From: Fibrobacter succinogenes | Lineage (GTDB): Bacteria; Fibrobacterota; Fibrobacteria; Fibrobacterales; Fibrobacteraceae | Direction of reading: 5' to 3' | Length of the DNA stretch: 64,000 bases | NCBI GenBank assembly: GCA_902771595.1 | Contig: CACXXH010000021.1 | Coordinates: forward strand, 1-64,000 | In this document: positions 8,395 through 16,340 of the stretch, in pieces | How positions within the stretch are numbered: position 1 is the stretch's first letter | Layout of the letters: each line of letters opens with the position of its first letter | The notes under the pieces: model-generated | Database searches by the model: none | Told to the model about the DNA's origin: nothing | Seen by the model: the letters and a program-made list of their open reading frames with translations, nothing else | Position numbers and translations under genes: made by a program

Positions 8395-10791
8395 CTAGAA
8401 CCTTCCGACAACCAGGCCAGCGTAGAACCCGAGCCAAACGCGGGCCTTGTGGCCCCTGACTTTCACATCGTCGTGGTAATCGCCGAGGGGCTTGATGATA
8501 ACCTTGTCCATAGTACCTTCGGTCACCAGGTTCAGGGTGCCGCCGACAGTCAGGCCGAAGCCAGGAAGCAGGCGATGGACAAATCCTAGGCGCAAGCGGT
8601 GATGGAAATTATCTTCCACTTCGTCTTTATCAGTGCGAAAGTGGTCAAAGGCATCGAGGAACATGTATTCCAGTTCGAAGTGGTTGCCGAAATAGCCGAA
8701 CTGCGTTCCGAATCCCAGGCCGAATTCGTAGGTATCCTGGAAATGCCCAAATCCCGTGCCCTTCTCGAAGAGGCGCGTCCCTTCGATTGCAGTGAACAAA
8801 TAAGGTGTGCCGAAGCGGAACGAAAGGTCCAAAGCGCCCATCTCGTTCAGGGACCCGGTCACACTCCACACGCCGTTCCCCACGAGGCTGATAAGGCCAA
8901 CCGGAGTCTCTTCGCAGTAACCGCAGATATTGAGGAGGCCCACCTGGCGGCCCTTCGACTTGCCAGCGATATTCATGAGGGAAAGCTGCGGGCCGTTGAT
9001 TTTCCCGGCAATGTTCATCACGGACATCTGCGGGCCTTCGATTTTTCCGGCAATATTCATCACGGATATCTGCGGACCATCGACCTTCTTCGCGATGTTC
9101 ATTACGGAAATCTGGGGACCATTCATTTCACCGGCAACATTCATCACGGATATCTGCGGACCATCGACCTTCTTCGCAATGTTCATCACGGATGCCTGAA
9201 CGTTGGTTTCGCGGGCGACGTTCACTATACCGACCTGCACATCGGCCTGCTTCGCATAGTTGATGCCGGCCGCGACCTGAATGCCCGAAAGGGAATCCGC
9301 GGCGATGTTTATTGTACCCGAAACCTGCAGACCCTTCGACTTTTTCCCGGCCACGTTCAGGACAGAAGCAATCTGGACGCCCTCGAAGGACGTTGCTTTG
9401 TTCATCACGCCGCTAATCTGAGCGCCTTCGAAATTCCCGTTCACACCGTTGTAGACGTCGGTCACTTGCAGGCCGCGCATTTCCTTGCGGGCGATATTCG
9501 CAATAAGGCTCAACTGAGAACCGAGCATATTTTCGCTAGCCTTCGCAACGAAGAAACCAAGCTGGATTCCCTTGCGCGGTTCCGAATCCTTGTCCACCGC
9601 ATTGAAGGTCACGCGGTATTTGCCGTGATGGTCGAGCGAATCGAGAGAGCATGCGATGGTATCGCCGCTTTCGCAATTTCTTGTCCCGCCGATTTCACCG
9701 CGGAGGGTCGTCTTTTCGGCGGACACCGCAGCGAACTGCCTGTGCGTAAGCCTTGCGCGGTAATTATCCTGGAGGATCACGATAGCTTCGCTGTATTCCG
9801 CAGGGCGCTCCAGGCGGATGCTGTACCTGCCCGCAGGGAACCCGAGGCTCATGGCGCGGCCGCCCTTCTTGAAGAGTTCGGCCACAAGTTCGCCCCTGCT
9901 GTCGCGGATGAACAGGCGCCCGTCCACATCTTCGTCAAGGTCGAGGCCCGCACTCGTGCTGCGGAGATCCGTCATCACCACGTCGCCCGTACCGGCGAGA
10001 TTCATGTCACGGCTCGGGTGCTGGGCACCACCGAGCGTCTTCTCGGTACGCTGCAAAGTCTCGTTGAAAGCGAACTGGTATGCTTCGGACAAGGTGACCT
10101 TACCGTCACCGCTCAGGTCGCCCGCGCCGCGCAGGCCGCTCACCAGCGAATGCGTGAAGAAGGAGCCCTTGAGCTTGTCGCTTTCCTGGCTAGATTCATC
10201 TTGCGTGCTGCTCGTGATGAACGCGTAACCCTTCATGTCGCTGCTCTGGTCCACCATGAACGCCGGCACGGCCACACCGCCCTTGAGGCGCGTAATCGCG
10301 CCCGACCCGCAGGCGTCGATGACGGCAATCTTCACGTCGGCATTCAGCGCATCGATGCGCTTGCGGAATTCCTTCCAGCCATAAACTTCGTTGCCCAGGC
10401 GCAGGCCCTTCTCGTCGGCATGACCGCTGTAATAGACCAGCACTTCGTCACGGCCGTTCTGGGACCTGCCCCTCTTCATTTTTTCGTCGAGGATGTCCAG
10501 CTGGTTCCCCAGATTCTTGATGGAGGGTTCCTTCACGAACACCACATTCTTCGACGGCACGCCGCCCATTTCGCCAAGCACCTTCGCGAAAGACTTCGCG
10601 TCCGTTTCGGCGTAGCGCAGTGTCGGGCGGGCATCGCCACCGTAATTCGCGCTGATGGCGATAACATAGCGATTGATGCGAGCATTCTCGGTAGCGGCAC
10701 TCACCTGGGCCGCAAAGACAAATACGAAAATCAGGGTCATCAGTGGCAAAAGCAGCGCCGCATCAAAAAAATCGATAACTCTTTTCACCAT
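8395..10791 (-). CDS. Caspase-like (C14) protein with LA_2272-type surface repeats and barrel-like C-terminus
   Basis: 798 residues. An N-terminal hydrophobic segment (about 13-33, ending VSAATEN) should export or anchor it. Residues about 40-275 are a caspase-like peptidase domain with the catalytic pair His124 (YYSGHAD) and Cys161 (DACGSG), followed by a canonical EF-hand loop at 225-236 (DLSGDGKVTLSE), suggesting Ca dependence. Residues 280-405 are beta-rich. Residues about 408-640 hold roughly fifteen 13-15-residue repeats of the type GPQISVMNIAGK, like the Leptospira surface-repeat family. Residues 650-798 have alternating aromatic strands suggesting an outer-membrane barrel. The ATG lies 1 nt after the anti-sigma stop codon, with GGAGG before it. 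Peptidase activity and location are inferred. Confidence 0.8.
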   Translation of the reverse strand: MVKRVIDFFDAALLLPLMTLIFVFVFAAQVSAATENARINRYVIAISANYGGDARPTLRYAETDAKSFAKVLGEMGGVPSKNVVFVKEPSIKNLGNQLDILDEKMKRGRSQNGRDEVLVYYSGHADEKGLRLGNEVYGWKEFRKRIDALNADVKIAVIDACGSGAITRLKGGVAVPAFMVDQSSDMKGYAFITSSTQDESSQESDKLKGSFFTHSLVSGLRGAGDLSGDGKVTLSEAYQFAFNETLQRTEKTLGGAQHPSRDMNLAGTGDVVMTDLRSTSAGLDLDEDVDGRLFIRDSRGELVAELFKKGGRAMSLGFPAGRYSIRLERPAEYSEAIVILQDNYRARLTHRQFAAVSAEKTTLRGEIGGTRNCESGDTIACSLDSLDHHGKYRVTFNAVDKDSEPRKGIQLGFFVAKASENMLGSQLSLIANIARKEMRGLQVTDVYNGVNGNFEGAQISGVMNKATSFEGVQIASVLNVAGKKSKGLQVSGTINIAADSLSGIQVAAGINYAKQADVQVGIVNVARETNVQASVMNIAKKVDGPQISVMNVAGEMNGPQISVMNIAKKVDGPQISVMNIAGKIEGPQMSVMNIAGKINGPQLSLMNIAGKSKGRQVGLLNICGYCEETPVGLISLVGNGVWSVTGSLNEMGALDLSFRFGTPYLFTAIEGTRLFEKGTGFGHFQDTYEFGLGFGTQFGYFGNHFELEYMFLDAFDHFRTDKDEVEDNFHHRLRLGFVHRLLPGFGLTVGGTLNLVTEGTMDKVIIKPLGDYHDDVKVRGHKARVWLGFYAGLVVGRF
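8943..9201 (-). repeat. Tandem 42-bp coding repeats (MNIA units) in the caspase-like gene
   Basis: Six or more consecutive 42-bp units encode 14-residue repeats with the core ISVMNIAGK. The units are nearly identical at DNA level, so repeat number could vary by slippage. Confidence 0.8.
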
Positions 10792-10792
10792 G

Positions 10793-11572
10793 TTACTTTT
10801 CCTCCACCTTGCGAACCGAGAGGCTCACCTTGCTGATATCGGAGCGCTTGAGAACGGCATCCACATCGTCAGCATCCAATTCAAAATCCTTCTGCGAAGT
10901 CAAGAAGAAGAACTTCTCGAACTTCGGCGCATTGTCAAGCTTGTAAGCGAACGGGAGCGTCGTCATCTTGCCCGGTTCGAGCGCAACCGCCTTGTTGCCT
11001 TCGGCCATGTGCATCGTGAGCGTACCGTTGCCGTCCATGCTGAAAAGCAGGCCGAAGCATTTTTCCGGGACGGAATAGCGGAGCTGAATTTCGTCGCCTT
11101 CGCGGGCCTCGTCCAGGTTGGACATCTGCACCGCGGTCTCGCCCGTCTTCTTCCAGACTTCCATGCGGGCATCCAGACCCTTGATGCGCGTGTCCGAGAA
11201 TTCCGAGGGATCGACAAACGCGACATCCACCGTGCCGCCAGCGGTCTGTTCCGGAGCTGCGATATCGCGCTGGCTAAAGAGCGCCACCGTAACGACAGCA
11301 AGCACGAGCGCTGCGGCTGCGGCAAACTTCACGAGAGTAAAATTCACGCGCACCGTATTGCCGGCGCCATTGGAGCGTCCGGGCATCGCCGAAATCTTTT
11401 CCGAGAGCTTTTCGAACGGCAACTTCTTGAGGATCGCCGCATTGTCTTCGCGCAACATCTTCACGCGGCCCGCGAACACCTCGTCCGTGGCCTCCATGGC
11501 GCGAATTTCGCGCATTTCCTCGGCAGGCAGGTCGCCTGTCAAGTACCTTTCTAGTTTCCAGTCGGGAATCAT
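10793..11572 (-). CDS. Membrane anti-sigma factor with DUF4384-like outer domain
   Basis: Predicted to hold the neighbouring ECF sigma factor inactive at the inner membrane. The N-terminal 75 residues (WKLERYLTGDLPAEEMREI) resemble a short anti-sigma domain without zinc ligands. A single membrane segment spans about residues 80-99, and the roughly 160-residue remainder would be periplasmic. The stretch FGLLFSMDGNGTLTMHMAEGN resembles the DUF4384 domain often encoded beside bacterial caspase-like proteins. ATG at 11572 overlaps the sigma stop codon (TGATG); an in-frame GTG lies one codon earlier, but GGAGG spacing favours ATG. 260 residues. The anti-sigma role rests mainly on operon position and topology. 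Confidence 0.75.
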   Translation of the reverse strand: MIPDWKLERYLTGDLPAEEMREIRAMEATDEVFAGRVKMLREDNAAILKKLPFEKLSEKISAMPGRSNGAGNTVRVNFTLVKFAAAAALVLAVVTVALFSQRDIAAPEQTAGGTVDVAFVDPSEFSDTRIKGLDARMEVWKKTGETAVQMSNLDEAREGDEIQLRYSVPEKCFGLLFSMDGNGTLTMHMAEGNKAVALEPGKMTTLPFAYKLDNAPKFEKFFFLTSQKDFELDADDVDAVLKRSDISKVSLSVRKVEEK

Positions 11573-12072
11573 CACTTCACCTCCAGGGTCTTAATTTTGG
11601 CCTGCAGCCCACGCAAACGCTTGCGAACGCCGCTAACAGACAAGTTTACCTCGCGGGCAGTCTCTTCGAGGGTCATGCCGTCCACATAGTGGAGAACCGC
11701 TATCGTCCTGCTGGATTCAGGTTCGCGAGAGAAGAGCCTGTCAAGTATGCCCTTCGCGTCGTTATCCTGTGAATCGTCCATGCAGGCGATGTTCAGGAGC
11801 AGTTCGCTCGAATCCACGTCGAGCCCTCTGCGGTGCTTGTCGCGGATGCGGTTCAGGCAGAGGCGCGTCGCCGTGTTCCACAGGAGGCTGCTCGGCTGCG
11901 AGATGTCGAGCGTATCCATGCGGTCGAATATGCGGAGGAAAACATCCTGCACCATATCCTCGGCCTCGGCGCTATCCTTCAAGAGGGCGTAGCAGCGACG
12001 GTAGACCATCGGGGCGTATGTCCCGTAAAGTCTCGAAAATTCCTGCTTGTCCGCCGTATTCTTGCCTTTCAT
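11572..12072 (-). CDS. ECF-family RNA polymerase sigma factor
   Basis: 166 residues with the two sigma-70 regions of ECF factors: region 2 (FSRLYGTYAPMVYRRCY through DMVQDVFLRIF) and region 4 (LHYVDGMTLEETAREVNLSVSGVRKRLRG, a helix-turn-helix). No sigma-1 or sigma-3 region. It heads a three-gene operon, coupled by a stop/start overlap to the anti-sigma gene, which is followed after 1 nt by the caspase-like gene. A 29-bp element just upstream is shared with the adjacent flavodoxin gene and probably marks its own target promoter, so autoregulation is likely. The putative -10 ends 6 nt before the ATG, giving a near-leaderless mRNA. The signal sensed is unknown. Confidence 0.92.
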   Translation of the reverse strand: MKGKNTADKQEFSRLYGTYAPMVYRRCYALLKDSAEAEDMVQDVFLRIFDRMDTLDISQPSSLLWNTATRLCLNRIRDKHRRGLDVDSSELLLNIACMDDSQDNDAKGILDRLFSREPESSRTIAVLHYVDGMTLEETAREVNLSVSGVRKRLRGLQAKIKTLEVK

Positions 12073-12078
12073 ACCTTT

Positions 12079-12107
12079 GTAACACCTAGGGAAGTCAAAA
12101 GTGTCAC
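12079..12107 (-). promoter_or_regulatory. Putative ECF-dependent promoter of the sigma operon
   Basis: On the minus strand a TGACAC box followed by TTTT, a 16-nt total spacer and TGTTAC. It matches 23 of 29 positions of the element upstream of the flavodoxin gene (12757-12785). The last base lies 6 nt before the sigma ATG. Confidence 0.55.
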
Positions 12108-12134
12108 TACAAAATTAGAAAAAATCGGTTTTTG

Positions 12135-12734
12135 TTACAGGGCGAGGGAAAATCCCATCCGATAAGCACATTTTCCGGCATGCGCAGGGAGCCCCGCTTT
12201 GGCCTTTGTGCCCGGAATTACCACTTTTCCGCGAATTTTGAAGCCCGCGGTGCCCAAAATCTCCTTGAGGGCGGCCACCATGCCGGAGGTCTGCCCGCAG
12301 AAGAAATTGAACGGGAAGGGGGTCGTGCAGCTGGTAATTATATAGGCATCCTTGCCCTTGTGGAGCGGTTTGGGGATCCCGTACTTGGATTCGCCCATCA
12401 GCGCGTACACCATGCGGTCGAAAAGCGTCTTGAGGGTTCCCGGCATGTTGCCCCAGTATACGGGAGCGGCAACCACCAGCACGTCGCATGCGAAAATCTT
12501 CTCGGCGACCCGGTGCGCGTCGTCCACCGGCATGCAGCAGATCCCGCGGTTACGGCATTGCATGCAGCCCCTGCAGGGCGAGAACTTCAAATCGTTCACG
12601 TTCACGATTTCCACCTGCGTATCGTCAGAAAAATCGCCCAGATGCGAACTCGTAGCGCCATCGGCAAAGCGTTCCACCGCCTGCGAAATCATGCCGTGCT
12701 TGCGCGGACTCGCATTCAAAATCAGGATTTTCAT
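12135..12734 (-). CDS. Flavodoxin-family NAD(P)H-dependent oxidoreductase
   Basis: 199-residue FMN-binding protein of the NADPH-dependent FMN reductase / iron-sulfur flavoprotein type. It starts KILILNASPRKHGMISQ (phosphate-binding loop). A cysteine-rich insert CRGCMQCRNRGICC could bind an Fe-S cluster or act as redox thiols. VVAAPVYWGNMPGTLKTLFDR is the flavin-ring loop. AGGGAGG precedes the ATG. The gene lies 62 bp upstream of the ECF sigma gene on the same strand and carries a near-copy of its promoter element, so it is probably a member of that regulon. This suggests a redox or envelope-stress output. Substrate unknown. Confidence 0.87.
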   Translation of the reverse strand: MKILILNASPRKHGMISQAVERFADGATSSHLGDFSDDTQVEIVNVNDLKFSPCRGCMQCRNRGICCMPVDDAHRVAEKIFACDVLVVAAPVYWGNMPGTLKTLFDRMVYALMGESKYGIPKPLHKGKDAYIITSCTTPFPFNFFCGQTSGMVAALKEILGTAGFKIRGKVVIPGTKAKAGLPAHAGKCAYRMGFSLAL

Positions 12735-12756
12735 GCAAAAACCTCCCTTTTACTAT

Positions 12757-12785
12757 GCAACACCCCAGGGAGGCAAAAGTGTCAC
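12757..12785 (-). promoter_or_regulatory. Putative ECF-dependent promoter of the flavodoxin gene
   Basis: TGACAC, 16-nt spacer, TGTTGC on the minus strand, 22 nt before the ATG. It is the second copy of the element found upstream of the sigma gene. The first 11 bases on the minus strand (GTGACACTTTT) are identical in both. Confidence 0.55.
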
Positions 12786-12797
12786 CAATGAAATATT

Positions 12798-13512
12798 TTA
12801 TTGCATGTATTTATAAAGGAATTCTATAATTCGTTTTAGAACATCCGTTTTGTAAGGTTCTCTATCATAAAATTCGTGTCCAAGCCCATCCACAAAATAC
12901 GTTTCATGTGTTACACCATTTTTCTCAAGAATAGAATCTATCACAAAACTGCCATAAAAAGGTGGACTAGAAAAATTTATATTAAACGCAGATGCGGCCG
13001 AGGCATACCCATACATAAAGCGATTCTTGTTTCTAACAGAATCCAGATTAAGCATTTTTCCTTTCGCAAATGGAATAATATTGTCATTTGTTCCGTGAAC
13101 AAGTAAAATGGGAGATTTAATTTTTTTCACATGATTACTATTTATTGTAGCACCCCATAAAGAAACAACCCCTCGCATTTGTTCTTCATTCTCTTGCGCA
13201 GAATGTAACGCTAAAACAGCCCCAGAGCTATTTCCGATAACAGAAATTCTTTCCGGATCAATTCCGTATTTTTCGCCATGAGATTTAAAATGGCGAACAG
13301 CCCCTTGCAAATCCTGCAAACCCCATTGGATTGCACGTTTAAAATCCAAACTATCTATAATCAACTGATTTCCAACATCCTTCAAGACAAGGCCTATTCG
13401 GTAATCAATAGACGCAACAATTTTCAACTTTAAATGTAGGCTCTTTATATCGATCCGCATAAACAGCGGACGATAAAAAAAGGAGAAATGTGCAAATTAC
13501 CATCCAAGACAT
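12798..13512 (-). pseudogene. Broken secreted alpha/beta-hydrolase (esterase) gene
   Basis: The ATG at 13512 opens a signal peptide (MSWMVICTFLLFLSSAVYA), but that frame ends at 13405. The body of an alpha/beta hydrolase continues in another frame (12798-13460): the nucleophile elbow GNSSGA, SPILLVHGTNDNIIPF with the acid, and GLGHEFYD with the catalytic histidine. The N-terminal strand with the oxyanion-hole HGG is absent: the mature start DRYKEPTFKVE runs straight into IVASIDYRIGL. An internal deletion with loss of frame is the simplest reading. The gene begins 5 bp after the preceding gene's stop, as if in one operon. A sequencing or assembly error could produce part of the frame break, but not the missing segment. 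Confidence 0.7.
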
Positions 13513-13517
13513 TAACA

Positions 13518-14834
13518 TTATTCAAGTTTGCGTACCAAGCGAAAACCTTTCAAACCTTTTACAAAAGGCGAATCTTTGAGGTAGGGCTTTCCTCGTTCAA
13601 TACACACATACTGTTTTATAAAACGACAACTAGGACGAAGATTGGGTGAATCCTCATAACCATTACAATCCAAGCCACTGCCATAGGTTGTTCCCTTGAT
13701 AGACATTACAACCTCTTCCGCATTGCCATAAACATCGTATAGACCGAAACGATTGGGTTCAAAGGATTTTACTGAATAAACCCCAATTTTACCATTAGAG
13801 CAATTTATGTTCATATAACGACTCAATTTCATTTCGTCAGGTTTATTTCCCCATGGGAATATTGTTGACGATCCTCCATTTTGAAGAACAATCCATTCGT
13901 CTCTTAAAGGATATCTATATCCATTTGCCGTAGTATCCCAGAAATCAACAGTATTATTTTCAAATATACGTACAAACCCTTTTTGTTTTTTTGAATACAC
14001 TGCAGAATCTTGTAAAGCAAGGCTGTTCCAAACTGGATTCAACAGATCAATTTGTGATCGAATTGAAACATAGCGTTCATCATTGACTGCCGGATAATTC
14101 AAATTATTTATGGAATCCTGAAAAGGATAAAAATTTCTCGCAAAATCTCTTTTAAAGAACATTTCAAAAGAATTAAATTTTAGGCTATCAGGATTTCTTC
14201 CTTGCATTTCAGAAGTTTTTTTTCGCAACCATATAGCATCCTTTATTCTAAATTCTGTTTTATCTACAATAAGGTCATATTGAAACGAAACTTCTCTTAT
14301 TTTATTTTTCTTTGGTTCATCACCATAATATGAGTCCCAAATTTTAAATGTTTTCCCAGCAAGTTCGACAATTGTTTGATTTACCAAGACCCAATTAGAA
14401 TCCGCTTCCGTCAAATCACTTGGATTTCTAGAGAACAGAACCAAAATGCTCCTTGTATAAGGAGAGCCATCCACATAAACGCAATTCAAGGAATCCACAT
14501 GAGCAGGACCATTTACTATCCAAACTCCATCACTAGCATTTGTTTTTTTCTCAGGGCAAAGTTTTAATCCCTCCTCCCAATCCACCTCGTACCAACGTTT
14601 TTTTCCTTTAGCTTTTGCATAAGGTTTGGAAACATATGTTTGCTGAACATTTAAATTCTTGTTAGATGCTGACGCAATATAGTATTTCTTGAAGCCTTCT
14701 TTTTTTACAACGTTTTTGTACGAATCATGTGTAGGATTTTTTTCCACACAATTTCCTTGCACATCGAAAAGACAAAAATTCGAAGCAACAGAAAACTGTA
14801 TCATAAACAGAATAGCTATATAGGTTGTTTTCAT
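13518..14834 (-). CDS. Secreted protein with C-terminal SUMF1/FGE-sulfatase-like domain
   Basis: 438 residues with a signal peptide (MKTTYIAILFMIQFSVAS). The last about 130 residues resemble the formylglycine-generating-enzyme / sulfatase-modifying-factor fold used by many bacterial surface proteins: YRYPLRDEW, STIFPWGN, NRFGLYDVYGNAEEV and KGFRLVRKL. The first 300 residues are not recognised and contain Tyr/Lys-rich beta-like segments. AAAGGAGAACGAC precedes the ATG. The DNA is distinctly AT-rich compared with the housekeeping genes around it, as is the broken esterase that follows. No sulfatase is adjacent, so a binding or structural role is as likely as an enzymatic one. Confidence 0.7.
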   Translation of the reverse strand: MKTTYIAILFMIQFSVASNFCLFDVQGNCVEKNPTHDSYKNVVKKEGFKKYYIASASNKNLNVQQTYVSKPYAKAKGKKRWYEVDWEEGLKLCPEKKTNASDGVWIVNGPAHVDSLNCVYVDGSPYTRSILVLFSRNPSDLTEADSNWVLVNQTIVELAGKTFKIWDSYYGDEPKKNKIREVSFQYDLIVDKTEFRIKDAIWLRKKTSEMQGRNPDSLKFNSFEMFFKRDFARNFYPFQDSINNLNYPAVNDERYVSIRSQIDLLNPVWNSLALQDSAVYSKKQKGFVRIFENNTVDFWDTTANGYRYPLRDEWIVLQNGGSSTIFPWGNKPDEMKLSRYMNINCSNGKIGVYSVKSFEPNRFGLYDVYGNAEEVVMSIKGTTYGSGLDCNGYEDSPNLRPSCRFIKQYVCIERGKPYLKDSPFVKGLKGFRLVRKLE

Positions 14835-14845
14835 GTCGTTCTCCT

Positions 14846-15230
14846 TTAAAAATTCCTATGCTTTTCAAGCAAGCAAGATGAGGTTACGTTTACTCCATTT
14901 ATTGGATTAATAAAAGCCCACAAGCCAATAGACCTTCCTGGATAATCAACAACTATTTCATCCGTCAACCCTAGAGCATCTCCAGTAATAATCTTTTTTA
15001 AATTTTTTTTGACGTTGAATTCAACTGCTGCGAAGAGGACATATCAATAAAAGCATGACATTCTGGATTGAAACATTCTATCATAGTCAACTTCATAATT
15101 ACTTCCTTCCCAAGAAAGACATTTGTTTAAATCGGCATTTAAAATAACGACCTTATATTCTTTATTAGCATAGGGTCTTGCTGCATCCTCATCATTATCA
15201 GACAACTCCGAAATGCATGGATAAACATAT
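14846..15230 (-). pseudogene. Degenerate remnant of a secreted-protein gene
   Basis: Protein-like sequence runs through three minus-strand frames. VVILNADLNKCLSWEGSNY comes first, then CFNPECHAFIDMSSSQQ, then TGDALGLTDEIVVDYPGRSI and a C-terminus NVTSSCLLEKHRNF ending at 14846. The last frame change falls in a run of A's near 15000. No start codon is left: the 5' end stops at the SIR2-like gene. Family not recognised. Confidence 0.5.
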
Positions 15231-15272
15231 AAAACAATTACTCAGCAAATTGCTGAAAAAACATTGGAATCG

Positions 15273-16259
15273 TTATCCCGAAATATTCGCCAAGTATTCC
15301 TTCGCGTCGCAACTTTCGACCAAATCGCCCAGCAGGCAGCGCAACCTTTCGAGCACGGCGGAGCCCTCATGTTCGAAAACCACCACCTTCTTGAAGCGCG
15401 AACGGTGCCGGAGCAGGAATTCCAGGTTGTTCATGTCCGTTTTCGGGAACCCGTAACCCAAGAAGTATATCTCCTGCGCATTCTTGAGGTAATAATCCGC
15501 CTTGCTCCAGAGCAGGTTGAAAAGGCTTCCGCGCAAAAAGGATTCCTTCGCGTGCGCCATCGGAATGTAGATGGGCGTATCCTCGCGATAAATGGGGAAA
15601 CTCCGGTCGCAGGGTTCCACCTGGCATACGTTTTTCAAATCGAGCGGGTCGGAGGCGCCCTTCACCGGGTACCAGTTGAGCGAACCGTGCAGCTTGATGA
15701 GGTCAATCGTAAGCGTACGCGGCCTACGCACCGCGCTGCGGTCTGCAGGGTCAATCCGGACGCCATAATCCACGGCCACACGCGCGTCCATCTCAGGGTC
15801 ATCGGCAATCACGTCCTCAATGAGCGTATCGTAGTTGAAACTGAGCAGCAGGGTATCGCGCAGGCCTTCGCTCGGGCAGTTCTCGCAGCCCGCAAGGAAC
15901 TTGCGCATCACTGTCGCCGAAGCGGAATCCACGATATGGTCTCTGCGAATCTCGTTCGCGATAAAGCGCAGCAGTTCGAAACGCAAGCTTGAATGGAAAA
16001 GGCTCTCTCGCACTCCCGGGAAAATCTGCGCCGAAAGAATCGAGGTCGAAAGCGTCTCGATATTCAGGTATTCCGCCTGCTCGTTGCAGAGCTCAAGGAA
16101 ATGCCTGCAGTATTCCCGCAAATGCGGGAATTCGTCCGATATCCCGAAGGGAATGCGCTCGTTCAGGTCGCGGAGCGTGGGCATCTGCGGGCAGAACGAC
16201 TTGCTGAAGCCGGAACCCAGCACAAATATACGACGATATGTTCCCGATGCAATATTCAT
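15273..16259 (-). CDS. SIR2-like (SIR2_2) protein, possible NAD-consuming effector
   Basis: 328 residues with the sirtuin-type Rossmann hallmarks. There is a glycine loop VLGSGFSKSF (13-22), the catalytic-region Asn in LSFNYDTLIED (Asn142), His191 in IKLHGSLNWYPV, and a C-terminal FLGYGFPKTD nucleotide-contact motif. This set is typical of stand-alone SIR2_2 proteins, many of which act as NAD-depleting phage-defence effectors. A housekeeping deacylase is less likely because the zinc-finger cysteines of true sirtuins are absent. TACATT ends 6 nt before the ATG and no ribosome-binding site is seen. Its downstream side is a pseudogene remnant. Whether a sensor partner is needed is unknown; none is adjacent. 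Confidence 0.75.
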   Translation of the reverse strand: MNIASGTYRRIFVLGSGFSKSFCPQMPTLRDLNERIPFGISDEFPHLREYCRHFLELCNEQAEYLNIETLSTSILSAQIFPGVRESLFHSSLRFELLRFIANEIRRDHIVDSASATVMRKFLAGCENCPSEGLRDTLLLSFNYDTLIEDVIADDPEMDARVAVDYGVRIDPADRSAVRRPRTLTIDLIKLHGSLNWYPVKGASDPLDLKNVCQVEPCDRSFPIYREDTPIYIPMAHAKESFLRGSLFNLLWSKADYYLKNAQEIYFLGYGFPKTDMNNLEFLLRHRSRFKKVVVFEHEGSAVLERLRCLLGDLVESCDAKEYLANISG

Positions 16260-16340
16260 ACTCGTAATGTATATAAAAAAATGCGCCAGTAGCGCAGTTT
16301 TTAATCAATTGCAAAAAAAATGTGCCGTACTTTTTTTTGC

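Noticed and set aside
8599-10836. 745-codon plus-strand frame opposite the caspase-like gene
   Set aside because: Low-complexity His/Ala composition and no start signals. The minus strand has catalytic motifs and coupling to the anti-sigma gene.
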